This document shows, in pieces, positions 1-6,892 of a stretch of 16,321 nt of DNA. The DNA comes from Bifidobacterium breve (GTDB lineage: Bacteria; Actinomycetota; Acidimicrobiia; Acidimicrobiales; Ilumatobacteraceae). The stretch lies in NCBI GenBank assembly GCA_945869715.1, contig CAMBPP010000018.1, positions 1-16,321 of the forward strand, given 5' to 3'. The position numbers and the translations under genes are program-made. Below the pieces are notes generated by a model. That model saw only the letters and a program-made list of their open reading frames with translations. It did not search any database and had not been told where the DNA came from. How positions within the stretch are numbered: the first letter of the stretch is position 1; the number at the start of each line of letters is the position of its first letter.

Positions 1-109
1 GGACAGGCGCGACACAGCGCAACATCACGGCACACGGCGTCGAGTGGCGAGAGTTTTCGGGCGCCCATATGTACACAGTAGAGGCAGAACCGATAAGTTC
101 GCAGTTGCT

Positions 110-763
110 ATGGCGTCAAAAAAAGCTACCCCCCATCAGAAACCCACCACATTGCTCCTCGTGCGTCATGGGCAAACTCCCACCACTGGACAGTCATTAC
201 CCGGTCGTGCTCCAGGCCTTCACCTCAGCGAGACCGGCCTCAAACAAGCTGCCGAAGTTGCTGAGCGCCTTGCTTCATTTTCCAAAATTGATGCCATTTA
301 CGCCTCTCCTCTTGAGCGCACCCGTGAAACCGCTGCACCACTTGCCAAACAACGCAAGCAGAAAGTCATTATTGACAAGGGCCTCATTGAGTGCGACTTT
401 GGCAAATGGACAGGCGCAAAGTTAAGTGATCTCATGAAACTTCCTGAATGGAAAACTGTGCAAAGTGCTCCAAGCACCTTTCGCTTTCCTAACGGTGAAA
501 GTTTTACGGAAATGCAAGTGCGTATTTCAACTGCACTCGACAACATCCGCTTGCGTCACCCAGGTGGCGTCGTGGTGTGCTTTTCTCATGCCGACCCCAT
601 TAAGGCAGCACTTGCTCACGCCATGGGCACGCACCTCGATCTCTTTCAACGCATTGTCGTGAGCACGTGTTCTATCAGTGCACTCGCCTATGGGGGCGGC
701 GCACCCATTGTTCTTACCGTGAACTCCACCGGCGGGTCACTTTCAGAGTTGGCCCCATCATGA
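110..763 (+). CDS. Histidine phosphatase superfamily protein, MSMEG_4193-type putative phosphomutase
   Basis: This is a 217-residue protein of the phosphoglycerate mutase / histidine phosphatase fold. Seen in the sequence: the N-terminal LVRHGQT motif (His20 is the likely phospho-acceptor), SPLERTRETA near 67-76 (Arg70), Glu94 in LIECDFGKWTG, and the second catalytic histidine at 160 in CFSHADP. The set is complete, so activity is expected, but the substrate cannot be read from sequence. I chose ATG 110 because the core fold starts just after it. A GTG at 44 is in frame but adds 22 residues of low-complexity type, and neither start has a clear ribosome binding site. The stop overlaps the DUF3090 start (ATGA), so the two are probably translationally coupled. 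Family knowledge: this branch belongs to a conserved three-gene set of Actinobacteria (DUF3090 and a PI-kinase-like partner), and the kinase partner is the argument for a mutase or phosphatase acting on a phosphorylated small molecule. Confidence 0.88.
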   Translation: MASKKATPHQKPTTLLLVRHGQTPTTGQSLPGRAPGLHLSETGLKQAAEVAERLASFSKIDAIYASPLERTRETAAPLAKQRKQKVIIDKGLIECDFGKWTGAKLSDLMKLPEWKTVQSAPSTFRFPNGESFTEMQVRISTALDNIRLRHPGGVVVCFSHADPIKAALAHAMGTHLDLFQRIVVSTCSISALAYGGGAPIVLTVNSTGGSLSELAPS

Positions 764-1266
764 CCACCTATCGCGACTTCGATTCACCAGATGCATTCAC
801 CACCACTGCCGTCGGCCGTCCTGGTGAACGCACTTTTCTCATTCAGGTGCGCGGTGAAGGCGAAAGCATCACAGTGAAATGTGAGAAGTCTCAGGTTGCC
901 GCCATCGCGCATTACGTGCGCGAACTTCTTTCCGACCTTCCCGTCAGCAAAGAGGCACCACTTCCCGAAGCATTGAGCGTCTCACCGAATCCCGACGTTG
1001 CATTTATTGTTGGGCCAATTGGTGTTGCTTACGACCGCGAACTTGACCGCATCGTTATTCACCTCGATGAAATGGTCGACCTCGACGAAGAGGGTGAGCC
1101 ACTTGACAATGTTGTAGCAAGTCGCATTCGTGGCTTTCTCACCCGCGCCCAAGCACTGGCCTTTTGTGATCACGCCGACGACGTGGTGGAAGCCGGGCGA
1201 CCCAATTGCCGCTGGTGCGGATTACCAATGAACATCGAAGGGCATCCGTGCCCACGAATGAACTAG
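760..1266 (+). CDS. DUF3090 family protein with C-terminal zinc-ribbon-like tail
   Basis: This 168-residue protein matches the DUF3090 family, the second member of the actinobacterial trio. Its function is not known. The body (1-145) has alternating beta/alpha character, with a VGPIGVAYD segment (84-92) and an acidic stretch around 103-115. The C-terminus carries CRWCGLP (Cys150, Cys153) followed by GHPCPR (His162, Cys164). This is a compact CxxC...HxC arrangement that is typical of the family and probably binds zinc. The start at 760 is fixed by the ATGA overlap with the upstream phosphatase. A longer GTG-started version from 667 would overlap that gene by nearly 100 bases and is unlikely. 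Seven bases separate it from the next gene, so the three genes form one transcript unit. The family assignment is from recognised motifs; the zinc site is inference. Confidence 0.88.
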   Translation: MTTYRDFDSPDAFTTTAVGRPGERTFLIQVRGEGESITVKCEKSQVAAIAHYVRELLSDLPVSKEAPLPEALSVSPNPDVAFIVGPIGVAYDRELDRIVIHLDEMVDLDEEGEPLDNVVASRIRGFLTRAQALAFCDHADDVVEAGRPNCRWCGLPMNIEGHPCPRMN

Positions 1267-1273
1267 TTCTTTT

Positions 1274-1996
1274 ATGTCAGCAACTTCACGCGTTGCGCAC
1301 AGCGACCCACTCGGCGTTCTTCACAATGGAAACATAGAAATTGTTGGCCGCATGCCCTACAGCAGCAACGCCACGTTTCTGGTGAAAATATTTGTTGACG
1401 AAGTTGAGCAATGCCAAGCCATTTACAAACCACTCACAGGCGAGCGACCCTTGTGGGATTTTGGGCCAGGCTTATTTCGCCGTGAAGTTGCCGCCTACGA
1501 ACTTTCTGAAGCATTGGGTTTCGACCTCGTGCCTCCAACAGTGGTGCGCGATGGCCCTTTTGGCGAAGGTTCAGTGCAATGGTTCATTGAAGCCGATCCT
1601 GAACTGCACTACTTCACTTTTATCGAAGACCACCCAGAGACCCACGACCAATTGCGACAAATGGCAATATTTGACATCGTCGGAAACAACACCGACCGCA
1701 AAGGTGGCCATGTATTGCTCGATAGCGCCGGACACATTTGGGGCATCGACCACGGTGTGTGCTTTTCAGATGAATTCAAATTACGCACCGTCATTTGGGA
1801 TTTTGCTACCGAAAAACTTTCTGAAGAGCACCTTGCTGCTTTAGAAAATATTTCTCAACAAGTTCCTCTAGAGGTGGCAACTCTGCTCAGCGAGGAAGAA
1901 GTGATAGCGCTCAAAGAACGCGTCGACTGGTTACTTGAAAACAAAGTTTTACCCTACGACCCATCGGGAAGACGCGTTCCGTGGCCACTTCTGTGA
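1274..1996 (+). CDS. SCO1664-family PI3/4-kinase-like protein
   Basis: This 240-residue protein is the third member of the trio and is distantly related to phosphatidylinositol 3/4-kinases. Visible kinase-like marks are YKP at 51-53 (Lys52, candidate nucleotide-binding lysine), a conserved glutamate after RRE (Glu71), the catalytic-loop-like DIVGNNTDRKGGH at 134-146 (Asp134, Asn138, Asn139, Asp141, Arg142), and the metal-binding IWGIDHGVCF at 155-164 (Asp159). Small-molecule, lipid or protein kinase activity is therefore plausible, but no substrate is established to my knowledge. ATG 1274 lies 7 bases after the DUF3090 stop. In several Actinobacteria this gene sits close to mshC (mycothiol synthesis). 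Here the following gene is instead a protein of unknown function, 12 bases downstream. Confidence 0.87.
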   Translation: MSATSRVAHSDPLGVLHNGNIEIVGRMPYSSNATFLVKIFVDEVEQCQAIYKPLTGERPLWDFGPGLFRREVAAYELSEALGFDLVPPTVVRDGPFGEGSVQWFIEADPELHYFTFIEDHPETHDQLRQMAIFDIVGNNTDRKGGHVLLDSAGHIWGIDHGVCFSDEFKLRTVIWDFATEKLSEEHLAALENISQQVPLEVATLLSEEEVIALKERVDWLLENKVLPYDPSGRRVPWPLL

Positions 1997-2008
1997 CAAT
2001 CTGCAGTG

Positions 2009-2995
2009 ATGAGCCAATACCTCGATGCGCTTGTTGACCGCGCCGACCTCGACGAAATCATTCGCGAGATCGATGCACTCTGTGCGAAACGTGAGTGGAA
2101 TGAACTTGCTACATTGCGCAATAAATGTGCCGCAGCAGTAAAGACCGGACGACAAGTATGGCCAGCAGCCACGCTTGCTAATTACCGCCTTGCGTTACAT
2201 GCTGATGCCAAAAATGCCGCCGAATCTTTGCAGCATCCCACCAGCACATTCAGCATTGGGCCACTCACCGAGGTCATCGCCCAAAGCCACTCATGGAACG
2301 AAATTGAGAAGTACATCACCGACCCACCCATGCGCGGCTTTGTGGCGTACGAGCGCGCTATACGCGGTGACACCATTGAGAACGATGAAAGCCTGCAACA
2401 AATTTTAGAAATTCCACTTGCTCTTGGCACCTGGGAACCTTCGTACGAAGTGCCCTTTTACTCCGACAACGGCGTTGAAGCACCCACGCCACTTCTCACT
2501 GCTGTTCCGTTCAACAAAGTGAAATGCAATACCTCGGCACAACATGACGATGACACCGATATTGAACAAGCAGTGCGTGGTGTAGTGGAAGCATGGACTT
2601 CTCAGTCGAATGGCCGCGTTACTTTCGCTGCGGTGTCTGGCAGCATTTCTTCGGCACTCGGGGCTCTAGGGCTCAGCGAAGCGTATGTATGCCCCCTTGA
2701 GCCAACACAGGTCATGTCTCTTGTTGCGTGGGCCGGAGCATCGGGTGGCGCACACGGTCGCAGGCGCGGCATGGCTCAAGGTCGCTTTAGTGCATGGTGG
2801 CTCGCTACTGCATTTGCCGATGCACTTGAAGAGTGGCCTCTACGACCAAACACGCTTCTTGCTGAAATGGAAGAACTGCAATGGTTTACCTGGCGCGAAG
2901 AAGATCCGCTCCACGGATGGCAACTACAACTTGCTGTGGAAGATCCATTTAACGATATGTCGTGGGCATTTTCCGCCCGCGACATATCGTCATGA
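2009..2995 (+). CDS. Conserved-looking protein of unknown function, fourth gene of the trio operon
   Basis: I do not recognise this protein with confidence. It has 328 residues from ATG 2009; a GTG at 2006 directly before it is an equally possible start. No signal peptide or membrane segment is visible. The N-terminal half is helical and charged. A proline-rich segment near 160-170 precedes a C-terminal half with a small-residue helix (AAVSGSISSALGALGLSEAY) and a Gly/Arg-rich loop, GGAHGRRRGMAQGRFSAWW, near 248-266. Such loops often contact phosphate or nucleic acid, but this is only a hint. It has faint resemblance to large uncharacterised actinobacterial families such as DUF6183, which I cannot confirm. 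It follows the kinase-like gene by 12 bases on the same strand, so co-transcription is likely. Its last codons contain a strong hairpin, and it converges on etfA with one base between stop codons. Confidence 0.75.
   Translation: MSQYLDALVDRADLDEIIREIDALCAKREWNELATLRNKCAAAVKTGRQVWPAATLANYRLALHADAKNAAESLQHPTSTFSIGPLTEVIAQSHSWNEIEKYITDPPMRGFVAYERAIRGDTIENDESLQQILEIPLALGTWEPSYEVPFYSDNGVEAPTPLLTAVPFNKVKCNTSAQHDDDTDIEQAVRGVVEAWTSQSNGRVTFAAVSGSISSALGALGLSEAYVCPLEPTQVMSLVAWAGASGGAHGRRRGMAQGRFSAWWLATAFADALEEWPLRPNTLLAEMEELQWFTWREEDPLHGWQLQLAVEDPFNDMSWAFSARDISS
2952..2990 (+). terminator. 16-bp hairpin inside the last codons of the unknown gene, at the junction with etfA
   Basis: Arms at 2952-2967 and 2975-2990 pair over 16 positions around a 7-base loop. 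Fifteen are Watson-Crick and one is T2963/G2979, which is a U-G wobble in plus-strand RNA but an A-C mismatch in minus-strand RNA. The stem is thus slightly stronger for the plus-strand transcript. No T-run follows on either strand, so it resembles the U-less hairpins at actinobacterial gene ends. It lies wholly within coding sequence, 2 bases before the stop codon, and 7 bases past the etfA stop in the other direction. A transcription stop or mRNA-end stabiliser for both convergent genes is the simplest reading. Confidence 0.7.
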
Positions 2996-2996
2996 A

Positions 2997-3962
2997 TTAA
3001 CGACCCTTCAAAGCCTCAATGAGCTTCGGCAGTACTTTGTGCACGTCGCCCACGATGCCGAGGTCGGCAATGCCAAAGATTGGAGCTTCTTTATCTTTGT
3101 TGATGGCGATGATGTTTTTTGCACCCTTCATACCCACCATGTGCTGAGTTGCACCAGAAATACCGGCGGCAATGTAAACGCTTGGCTTTACTACTTTGCC
3201 GGTTTGACCCACTTGGTATGAGTAAGGAACCCAGCCCGCATCGACAATGGCGCGTGATGCACCAGGTGCACCCTTCAACAACTTGGCAAGTTCTTCCACC
3301 ATTGCGTACTTGTCGGCCTCGCCGAGCCCACGACCACCAGAAACAACGATGCTTGCTTCGTCGAGCTTTGGACCAGTGGTCTCTTCAACGTGAACAGCAG
3401 TCACTTTTGCGCCGCCCGTTGCACCAAGGTCGGGAACACTTGCTGCAGCAATAGCTGCAGGCGCGCCGCCCGATGCTTCAGCAGCAAAGCTCTTTGGACG
3501 GAACGCTACGAGGTACGGGCCTTCGCCGGTAAACGTTGTGGTCACCAAAGTATTGCCGCCGAAAATAGGTGTAGTTGCATTCACTGCATCGCCGTCAACA
3601 GCAACGTCGATGGAGTTGGTGAGCACAGACTTGTTCAGCTTCACTGACAAACGCGACAATACGTCACGACCTTCGTAATTTTGTGGGAACAAAATGAGGT
3701 CGGGCTGATCGCCACCGTCAATGATTGCTTTCATTGCACCAGACACGGCAACGCCAGGAAGTTTTCCTGCAAGGTCACCAGTTGCATACACCTTTGTTGC
3801 ACCAAACTCACCAAGCTGTGCAGCCACGCCAGAAGCGTCGCCACCCAGAACTGCAGTGACATTCGACGAAAGCGAACGGGCTTTCGTTAGGAGCTCAAGA
3901 GTTCCTGTTGTTGCAAGACCGTTTGTTACTTGGGCAAAAACCCACACACTGTTAATAGCCAT
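2997..3962 (-). CDS. etfA: Electron transfer flavoprotein alpha subunit
   Basis: This is the alpha subunit of electron transfer flavoprotein, 321 residues, normal for the family. It pairs with EtfB to carry electrons from acyl-CoA and other dehydrogenases towards the quinone pool in the cytoplasm. The N-terminal domain (about 1-190) is the alternating beta/alpha ETF fold. The C-terminal FAD domain shows SGGRGLG (208-214), GQTGKVVKP (252-260), AAGISGATQH (265-274), INKD (287-290) and DLGIVGD (300-306), all standard FAD-binding segments of this subunit. The start is ATG with a good GAGGA ribosome site 7 bases upstream, overlapping the etfB stop. The gene is second in an etfB-etfA operon with a 10-base gap. 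It converges on the plus-strand gene of unknown function, and a hairpin lies just past its stop. Confidence 0.96.
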   Translation of the reverse strand: MAINSVWVFAQVTNGLATTGTLELLTKARSLSSNVTAVLGGDASGVAAQLGEFGATKVYATGDLAGKLPGVAVSGAMKAIIDGGDQPDLILFPQNYEGRDVLSRLSVKLNKSVLTNSIDVAVDGDAVNATTPIFGGNTLVTTTFTGEGPYLVAFRPKSFAAEASGGAPAAIAAASVPDLGATGGAKVTAVHVEETTGPKLDEASIVVSGGRGLGEADKYAMVEELAKLLKGAPGASRAIVDAGWVPYSYQVGQTGKVVKPSVYIAAGISGATQHMVGMKGAKNIIAINKDKEAPIFGIADLGIVGDVHKVLPKLIEALKGR

Positions 3963-3969
3963 GATTTTT

Positions 3970-3974
3970 TCCTC
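3970..3974 (-). promoter_or_regulatory. Ribosome binding site of etfA overlapping the etfB stop
   Basis: On the minus strand the sequence reads TGAGGAAAAAATCATG. The GAGGA Shine-Dalgarno core shares bases with the TGA stop of etfB, with 7 bases before the etfA ATG. This is the clearest ribosome site in the window and implies that termination on etfB feeds initiation on etfA, keeping the two ETF subunits in balance. Confidence 0.75.
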
Positions 3975-4749
3975 AGATCACTTTCAGATTTTCTAGGAAC
4001 GCAACGATCTTGCCAAACGACTCTCCGTCGTCTTCTATGATTTCTCCTGCTTGGCGTGCTTCTGCTTGAGAAACAAGCGTGACTTTTTGCCCAGCACCTG
4101 CCCAACCTGCTGGCGTAACGCCAAGGTCGCTTGCAGTTAATTCTTCAACTGGCTTGCTCTTCGCAGCCATGATGCCTTTGAAGCTTGGGTAACGCGGCTC
4201 TACTACTCCTGCGGTCACGCTGATGAGTGCGGGCAACGCACATTCAACTTCGTCGTAACCTTCCTCGGTTTGACGATCGGCCTTCAATACACCACCATCA
4301 ATTTTTACTTTCTTTGCGAAAGTCACTGAAGGAAGTCCGAGTACTTCTGCCATCTGTTCGGGAACAGTTCCGGTGTAACCATCGGAAGATTCTGTACCAG
4401 CAATGATGAGATCTGCTCCGCCTAAGCGCTGAACAGCCGCTGCAAGAATTTTTGCAGTGGTGAGTGCATCGCTTCCCTGCAATGCAGGGTCGGACACTAA
4501 AATTCCCTTTGCAGCACCCATAGCAAGCGCAGTACGCATACCGGCAGTTTCACTATTTGGCGCCATGGAAATGATGCTCACTTCTCCGCCACCAGCAGCA
4601 TCGACAAGTTGCAATGCCATTTCTACGCCGTATGCGTCGGAGTCATCGAGGATAAGTTTGCCGTCTCGCTTCAGGGTGTTTGTTGCGCCGTCTAAGGCAC
4701 CTGGCAAGGCGGGGTCTGGAATCTGTTTTACACAGACGATCACGTTCAT
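3973..4749 (-). CDS. etfB: Electron transfer flavoprotein beta subunit
   Basis: This is the beta subunit of electron transfer flavoprotein, 258 residues, the expected size. It binds AMP structurally and docks with EtfA and partner dehydrogenases. Motifs seen are the N-terminal MNVIVCVKQIPDP, SDAYGVEMALQL (37-48), the AMP-site segment GTESSDGYTGTVPEQMAE (118-135), and the family signature around 183-200 (EPRYPSFKGIMAAKSKP). The reading frame stays open upstream to 4875, but the extra 42 residues are basic and unlike any ETF, so ATG 4749 is taken as start. It is first in the etfB-etfA operon and divergent from the lipid kinase gene across 70 bases that must hold both promoters. I could not assign a convincing -35/-10 pair there. 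Confidence 0.95.
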   Translation of the reverse strand: MNVIVCVKQIPDPALPGALDGATNTLKRDGKLILDDSDAYGVEMALQLVDAAGGGEVSIISMAPNSETAGMRTALAMGAAKGILVSDPALQGSDALTTAKILAAAVQRLGGADLIIAGTESSDGYTGTVPEQMAEVLGLPSVTFAKKVKIDGGVLKADRQTEEGYDEVECALPALISVTAGVVEPRYPSFKGIMAAKSKPVEELTASDLGVTPAGWAGAGQKVTLVSQAEARQAGEIIEDDGESFGKIVAFLENLKVI

Positions 4750-4819
4750 GACTTCTATTGTTACCGCTCGGTTCCGATTCTGCCTAACTGGCGACACAAA
4801 CTGATACCGTTTCCTCGTT

Positions 4820-5737
4820 GTGCGTCTTCTTCTTGTAGTTAACTCCTTTGCGTCATCGGTCACAGCCCGTAACACGGTTGTGGTCCATCAGCATCTGGCC
4901 CGCCACCACACCGTGCAGGTGGTGGAAACGAACCGCCGCGGGCATGCCACACGATTTGCAGAGGACGCTGCGCGCCGCGGACTCGATTGCGTGGTCTCCT
5001 TTGGAGGCGACGGCACGCTCAATGAGGTCGCTACAGGCATAGCTGGCTCCGAAACAGCCTTAGGAGTCCTTCCAGGGGGCTCTACCAACGTCTTTGCCCG
5101 CACGCTTGGCATGTCGAATGACCCTACTGAGGCAGTGAAGCAACTTGCACTAGCACTCGATACCGAGCGCATTGCCCCTATTGGCCTAGGCAAGGTCAAT
5201 GGTCGGTACTTTTGTTTTCATACCGGTGTCGGCTACGACGCTGCCGTGGTGCGCAATGTGGAACGTAAGGCGGCTTTAAAACGCTGGCTAGGCCACCCAC
5301 TATTTGTTGGCGCTGCTCTGCATACCTGGGCCCTTGGCTACAGCCGCAAGGTTCCTCACTTCTCTGTGCATGTCGGAGAAGAACAACCTGTCAATGGTTA
5401 CTTCACCATTGTCATGAACACAAATCCTTACACATTTCTTGGTAAGAAGCCTCTTAACTTGTCACCACATGCCAACCTCGACAGTGGCCTGTCGGTAGTT
5501 ACCTTCACTTCTTTGTCCGCTATCACATTGCTTGGTTCAATAGGCAAAGCCATTCGCAGCGGCGGTGTTCCTGAAAGTAAGCACGTAAAAATTCGCGAAG
5601 ACGTAAAGGTAGTGAGCATCACCAACGACCGACCCTTTCCGTTTCAACTCGATGGCGACTACCTAGGTGAAACAACCGAATTGCAATTCACCCATGAACC
5701 CCATGCGGTGCGGCTCGTACAGCCGCTTCTTTCATAA
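4820..5737 (+). CDS. Diacylglycerol kinase family lipid kinase
   Basis: This 305-residue protein belongs to the DAGK catalytic family (bacterial DgkB / YegS-like, also related to NAD kinase). It would phosphorylate diacylglycerol or a related lipid with ATP at the inner membrane face. Motifs are FGGDGTLNE (61-69, nucleotide-binding GGDGT), LPGGSTNVFAR (84-94, usually GTxND/NxFAR), TGVGYDA (135-141) and QLDGD (276-280, the usual C-terminal DGE/DGD site). No transmembrane helix is obvious, as is usual for soluble members. The start is GTG 4820 giving MRLLLVVNS, which begins the first beta strand directly. No clear ribosome site precedes it. The gene stands alone on the plus strand and converges with a glycerophosphodiesterase, three bases between stops. 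Both could act in glycerolipid recycling. A small hairpin with a T-rich tail closes the gene. Confidence 0.9.
   Translation: MRLLLVVNSFASSVTARNTVVVHQHLARHHTVQVVETNRRGHATRFAEDAARRGLDCVVSFGGDGTLNEVATGIAGSETALGVLPGGSTNVFARTLGMSNDPTEAVKQLALALDTERIAPIGLGKVNGRYFCFHTGVGYDAAVVRNVERKAALKRWLGHPLFVGAALHTWALGYSRKVPHFSVHVGEEQPVNGYFTIVMNTNPYTFLGKKPLNLSPHANLDSGLSVVTFTSLSAITLLGSIGKAIRSGGVPESKHVKIREDVKVVSITNDRPFPFQLDGDYLGETTELQFTHEPHAVRLVQPLLS
5710..5732 (+). terminator. Short GC hairpin with T-rich tail at the end of the lipid kinase gene
   Basis: GCGGCT (5710-5715) pairs perfectly with AGCCGC (5721-5726) around the 5-base loop CGTAC and is followed at once by TTCTTTC. This is a modest intrinsic terminator shape on the plus strand. 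It sits within the final codons of the kinase gene, ending just before the TAA at 5735-5737, because the convergent gene leaves only three spare bases. The stem is short, so efficiency may be low. Confidence 0.5.
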
Positions 5738-5740
5738 TTC

Positions 5741-6466
5741 CTAACGACCAAGAACGCGCAACGCCACATCAGGAACATTCGTGCAAATGGCATCTATTTT
5801 CCACGCCAGTAGTTCGGCCATGCGTACTTCATCGTCGCAGGTCCATGTATTCACTTGTATTCCTCGTGCATGACACAGGTCAATAAGTTCCTTCGTTAAT
5901 ACACCCACCCACGGGTGAAGCGCACTGTGGCCGCCATGAACGAGGCCATCAATAATATTTTCTGCATCATTGGGGACCACCGCTACAGTGAGCCACGCGG
6001 TGCGTAGCTCCGGAGCAATTTCGTGCACTTTGTCAATGGTTTCTCGACGAAACGACGAAATGAGAAATCGTGAATTTTCCTTGCGAGCGAGAAGAGCATG
6101 CGCAACTACTTCTGCAACTGAGTCACTGCCATCGAAGTCGGGTTCGTTCTCATCATTTTTAATTTCTACATTGACCCACATTCCCGAACAAGCATCGAGC
6201 GCTTCAGTCAAGGTGGGTATATGCGTGGGCATCTCACTGAGAAGCAGTGCACAAATATCTCGCCCGTCTTCGAGTCGCGGGTCGTGATGTACCACCAAAT
6301 GCTGATCTGCAGTTAGCCGCACGTCGAGCTCAACCCCGTCGGCCCCCATATCGCCTGCGGCACGAAATGCCAACACTGTGTTTTCACGCTGGGCTCGAGA
6401 GGCTCCGCGATGGGCCAAAACGAAGGTTTGGGAGCCGAGTGTTACGGGAACAAAAATTTGATTCAT
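5741..6466 (-). CDS. Glycerophosphodiester phosphodiesterase family protein
   Basis: This 241-residue GDPD-family TIM-barrel enzyme is expected to hydrolyse glycerophosphodiesters to glycerol-3-phosphate and an alcohol using a divalent metal. Catalytic elements are all visible: AHRGAS (His19, Arg20), ENT (28-30), VELDVR (45-50, Glu46 and Asp48 as metal ligands), VHHDP (59-63, His61 as acid/base) and NVEIKND (99-105, Glu101, Lys103). The end has NTWTCDDE (206-213) and CTNVPD (228-233), as in UgpQ-like cytosolic members. There is no signal peptide. The frame is open upstream to 6565, but ATG 6466 begins the first strand of the barrel directly and is preferred. It is convergent with the lipid kinase and divergent from whiB across about 126 bases. 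Confidence 0.9.
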   Translation of the reverse strand: MNQIFVPVTLGSQTFVLAHRGASRAQRENTVLAFRAAGDMGADGVELDVRLTADQHLVVHHDPRLEDGRDICALLLSEMPTHIPTLTEALDACSGMWVNVEIKNDENEPDFDGSDSVAEVVAHALLARKENSRFLISSFRRETIDKVHEIAPELRTAWLTVAVVPNDAENIIDGLVHGGHSALHPWVGVLTKELIDLCHARGIQVNTWTCDDEVRMAELLAWKIDAICTNVPDVALRVLGR

Positions 6467-6582
6467 AAATCTTAAAGTACTGCTTGTGATTAGCGAATTC
6501 CCGACGTAACGTGCCCGAGCCACAAAGAACACGTGGCGATTGAAATATCCACCCTGGGCGTTCACCGCCCCTTAACAATTGC

Positions 6583-6587
6583 AGGAG
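6583..6587 (+). promoter_or_regulatory. Ribosome binding site that decides the whiB start
   Basis: AGGAG at 6583-6587 stands 5 bases before GTG 6593 and gives a 99-residue WhiB protein, the usual size. The upstream in-frame GTG at 6533 lacks any comparable site and would add 20 residues that do not belong to the family. A small GC hairpin (6556-6570, GGGCG / CGCCC around 5 bases) lies in the leader just upstream. Confidence 0.65.
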
Positions 6588-6592
6588 ATGAA

Positions 6593-6892
6593 GTGACCAT
6601 CCTCGCTTCAAGCCTCGCGCTCGGAAGTGCCGACTACACGTGGCGTTCGAACGCGGTATGCCGTGACACTGACCCAGAATTATTCTTTCCTGTAGGAACT
6701 ACAGGTCAAGCTCTTCTTCAACTCAGTAAGGCAAAAGAAACCTGTGACCAGTGCACCGTCAAGGTTGAGTGCTTACAGTTCGCCATCGACACCAACCAAG
6801 ACTCCGGTGTTTGGGGCGGAACTTCAGAAGATGAGCGACGCGCCATTCGCCGACAAATTGCAGCTCGTCACCGTTCCAGCATCGCTGGCTAA
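6593..6892 (+). CDS. whiB1: WhiB-family Fe-S transcriptional regulator, WhiB1-like by context
   Basis: This 99-residue WhiB (Wbl) protein is a cytoplasmic transcription factor found only in Actinobacteria and their phages. It normally holds a redox- and NO-sensitive 4Fe-4S cluster and contacts the primary sigma factor. Four cluster cysteines are present: Cys23 (NAVCRDTDPELFFP), Cys51 and Cys54 (CDQC) and Cys60. The turn GVWGG at 72-76 and the basic C-terminal tail (ERRAIRRQIAARHR) for DNA binding follow as usual. GTG 6593 is chosen for its strong AGGAG site. Its convergent neighbour is a PdtaS-type kinase, the same pairing as whiB1 (Rv3219) and Rv3220c in Mycobacterium tuberculosis, which favours WhiB1 over other paralogues. 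The gene symbol rests on that context, not on diagnostic residues. The stop codon TAA overlaps the kinase stop on the other strand. Confidence 0.9.
   Translation: MTILASSLALGSADYTWRSNAVCRDTDPELFFPVGTTGQALLQLSKAKETCDQCTVKVECLQFAIDTNQDSGVWGGTSEDERRAIRRQIAARHRSSIAG

Noticed and set aside
59..66. GGGCGCCC palindrome upstream of the first gene
   Set aside because: An 8-base palindrome of this GC type is expected by chance, and nothing around it forms a promoter or terminator pattern.
1..109. Search for the promoter of the trio operon
   Set aside because: TATGTA near 68-73 has no acceptable -35 partner; the upstream part is cut by the window edge, so nothing could be assigned.
6484..6512. Possible whiB promoter TTGTGA - 17 bases - TAACGT
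   Set aside because: Spacing is right and the -35 is fair (4 of 6), but the -10 matches at only three positions; not strong enough to annotate.
6876..6888. CCAGC-ATC-GCTGG stem in the last codons of whiB
   Set aside because: Five pairs with a 3-base loop and no T-run; kept only as supporting context for coding-embedded stems, not as a separate terminator.
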